Assembly: GCA_019245995.1 (NCBI GenBank)
Contig: JAFAQW010000271.1
Span: 1-6,843 of the forward strand
DNA: 6,843 bases
Direction of reading: 5' to 3'
From: Vulcanimicrobiota bacterium
GTDB taxonomy: Bacteria > Vulcanimicrobiota > Vulcanimicrobiia > Vulcanimicrobiales > Vulcanimicrobiaceae
In this document: piece by piece, positions 5,885 through 6,843 of the stretch
Numbering within the stretch: the stretch's first letter is position 1
Layout of the letters: each line of letters opens with the position of its first letter
The notes under the pieces: model-generated
The model's input: only the letters and a program-made list of their open reading frames with translations
What the model was told of the DNA's origin: nothing
The model's database searches: none
Program-made: the position numbers and the translations under genes

Positions 5885-6832
5885 CTACTGAGACGCTTCG
5901 ATGGGCAGGACCAAAGTCGAGAAGCGCTCCGACTTGCGAACCACGTCGACCTTATAAGAACGGCGCAAGTCCACGGTCGTGAGAATCCGATGGAGCGTAT
6001 CCACGTTGTAGAGACGCTCGTTCTCGAAGGCAACCAGCACGTCGCCCTCGCGTAAGCGCGCGGTGTCCGCCGGACTTCCCGACTCGACCGAGATCGTCAT
6101 AACGACGCGCGGATCGTCGAGACCCAGCCGCCGCGCCGCCGCAGCGGACAGCACGACGTCTTGGCCCGCGATCCCGAGGTATCCCCGGCGCACCCTTCCA
6201 TCGCGGATGAGCAACCCGGCAATACGCTTGGCCGTATTCATGGCGATCGCGAAGCAGAGCCCTTGGCCCGGAAGAACCGCCGTGTTGACCCCGATGACGT
6301 CGCCCTCCGCGGTGACCAGCGGACCTCCGGAGTTGCCGGGATTGAGCGCTGCGTCCGTCTGGATGATGTTCTCCATGAGCCGGCCCGACTGCGAGCGTAA
6401 GGAGCGCCCCAGCGCGCTGATGACTCCCGCGGTGACCGAGTATGCTAATCCAAAAGGATTGCCGACGGCCACGACGAGCTGGCCCGCCTGCAGCGATTCA
6501 GAATCGCCGAGCGATGCTGCGGTAAGGCCCACCGCGCTCACGCGCAGCACGGCAAGATCCGAATGCGGATCGTCGCCGATAACGGTGGCGCTGAATTCGC
6601 GACCGTCCAACAGCGCAACGCTCACGTTCCGCGACCCGTGCACCACGTGGCTGTTGGTGAGCACGAAGCCATCAGGAGTGAAGATGAAGCCGCTGCCGTT
6701 TCCACCGCGCCGCCCGCTGCGCGCTTCGATGCTGACGACCGCGGGGCTCACGCGTTGCGCCGCCGTCGTAACGGCGAGCGAGTAAGGATCCGGCGCCGGT
6801 CGTTCGGCGACTGCTTGCAACGTCAACGGCAT
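5885..6832 (-). CDS. S1C (HtrA/DegP-like) trypsin-type serine protease with PDZ domain
   Basis: The protein is 315 residues from the ATG at 6832. That start is only 11 bp from the window edge, with no in-frame stop between, so an upstream start is possible. The chymotrypsin-fold protease domain (about 20-205) has a complete triad: His62 in TNSHVVHG, Asp92 in HSDLAVLRV, and Ser168 in NPGNSGGPLV. VGNPFGLAYSVTAGVISALGR (123-143) is also typical of the HtrA family. One PDZ domain follows (about 215-310), with GYLGI at its start and SGSPADTARLREGDVLVAF in its middle. PDZ domains in this family bind exposed C-termini and regulate the protease. No signal peptide or transmembrane anchor is visible at this N-terminus, unlike periplasmic DegP/DegS. 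It is therefore either cytoplasmic or has its export signal outside the window. GGGACGGG just upstream of the ATG is a weak ribosome-binding match. The MFS gene follows in the same direction. Confidence 0.92.
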   Translation of the reverse strand: MPLTLQAVAERPAPDPYSLAVTTAAQRVSPAVVSIEARSGRRGGNGSGFIFTPDGFVLTNSHVVHGSRNVSVALLDGREFSATVIGDDPHSDLAVLRVSAVGLTAASLGDSESLQAGQLVVAVGNPFGLAYSVTAGVISALGRSLRSQSGRLMENIIQTDAALNPGNSGGPLVTAEGDVIGVNTAVLPGQGLCFAIAMNTAKRIAGLLIRDGRVRRGYLGIAGQDVVLSAAAARRLGLDDPRVVMTISVESGSPADTARLREGDVLVAFENERLYNVDTLHRILTTVDLRRSYKVDVVRKSERFSTLVLPIEASQ

Positions 6833-6843
6833 ACCCGTCCCAA

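Noticed and set aside
6063..6785. 240-codon plus-strand frame opposite the protease
   Set aside because: It is Ser-, Pro- and Thr-rich and entirely antisense to the triad-bearing protease; no support for coding.

Overview
This is a GC-rich bacterial chromosomal window, densely packed with six genes that all read intact apart from the two cut by the window edges. I see no mobile element, CRISPR array, RNA gene or sizeable non-coding stretch. The longest gap between genes is about 43 bp. The taxon cannot be fixed from the sequence alone. High GC, very few clear Shine-Dalgarno sequences and -10-like hexamers 8-9 nt before two start codons suggest a lineage that uses leaderless mRNAs. A soil phylum such as Eremiobacterota is a low-confidence guess.

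Layout. The left end carries two minus-strand genes: a small three-helix membrane protein (813-1097), then the N-terminal 273 residues of a thioredoxin-fold DUF255 (YyaL/SPATA20-like) protein (2-820) that runs off the window. Their reading frames overlap by 8 bp. A 43-bp divergent region separates them from a plus-strand cluster for bacterial non-homologous end joining (NHEJ). This cluster is PE-LIG, the 3'-phosphoesterase plus ATP-dependent ligase part of LigD (1141-2757), then POL, the primase-polymerase part of LigD as its own gene (2766-3725), then Ku (3763-4596). The right end has a minus-strand pair: a trypsin-like S1C/HtrA-type protease with a PDZ domain (5885-6832, start near the edge), then a TetA-like MFS exporter (4598-5848). 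Ku and the exporter converge with a single base between their stop codons.

How they work together. Ku binds and bridges double-strand ends and recruits LigD. POL fills gaps or adds nucleotides, PE trims 3' ends and LIG seals the nick. All three catalytic activities plus Ku are encoded here, and the visible catalytic residues are present, so the repair system looks complete. The notable point is that LigD is split into two polypeptides in the domain order PE-LIG | POL, the order of the single fused Pseudomonas-type enzyme. The flanking genes have no evident link to repair. I found no clearly undescribed system; the split LigD and the putative leaderless signals are the best leads.
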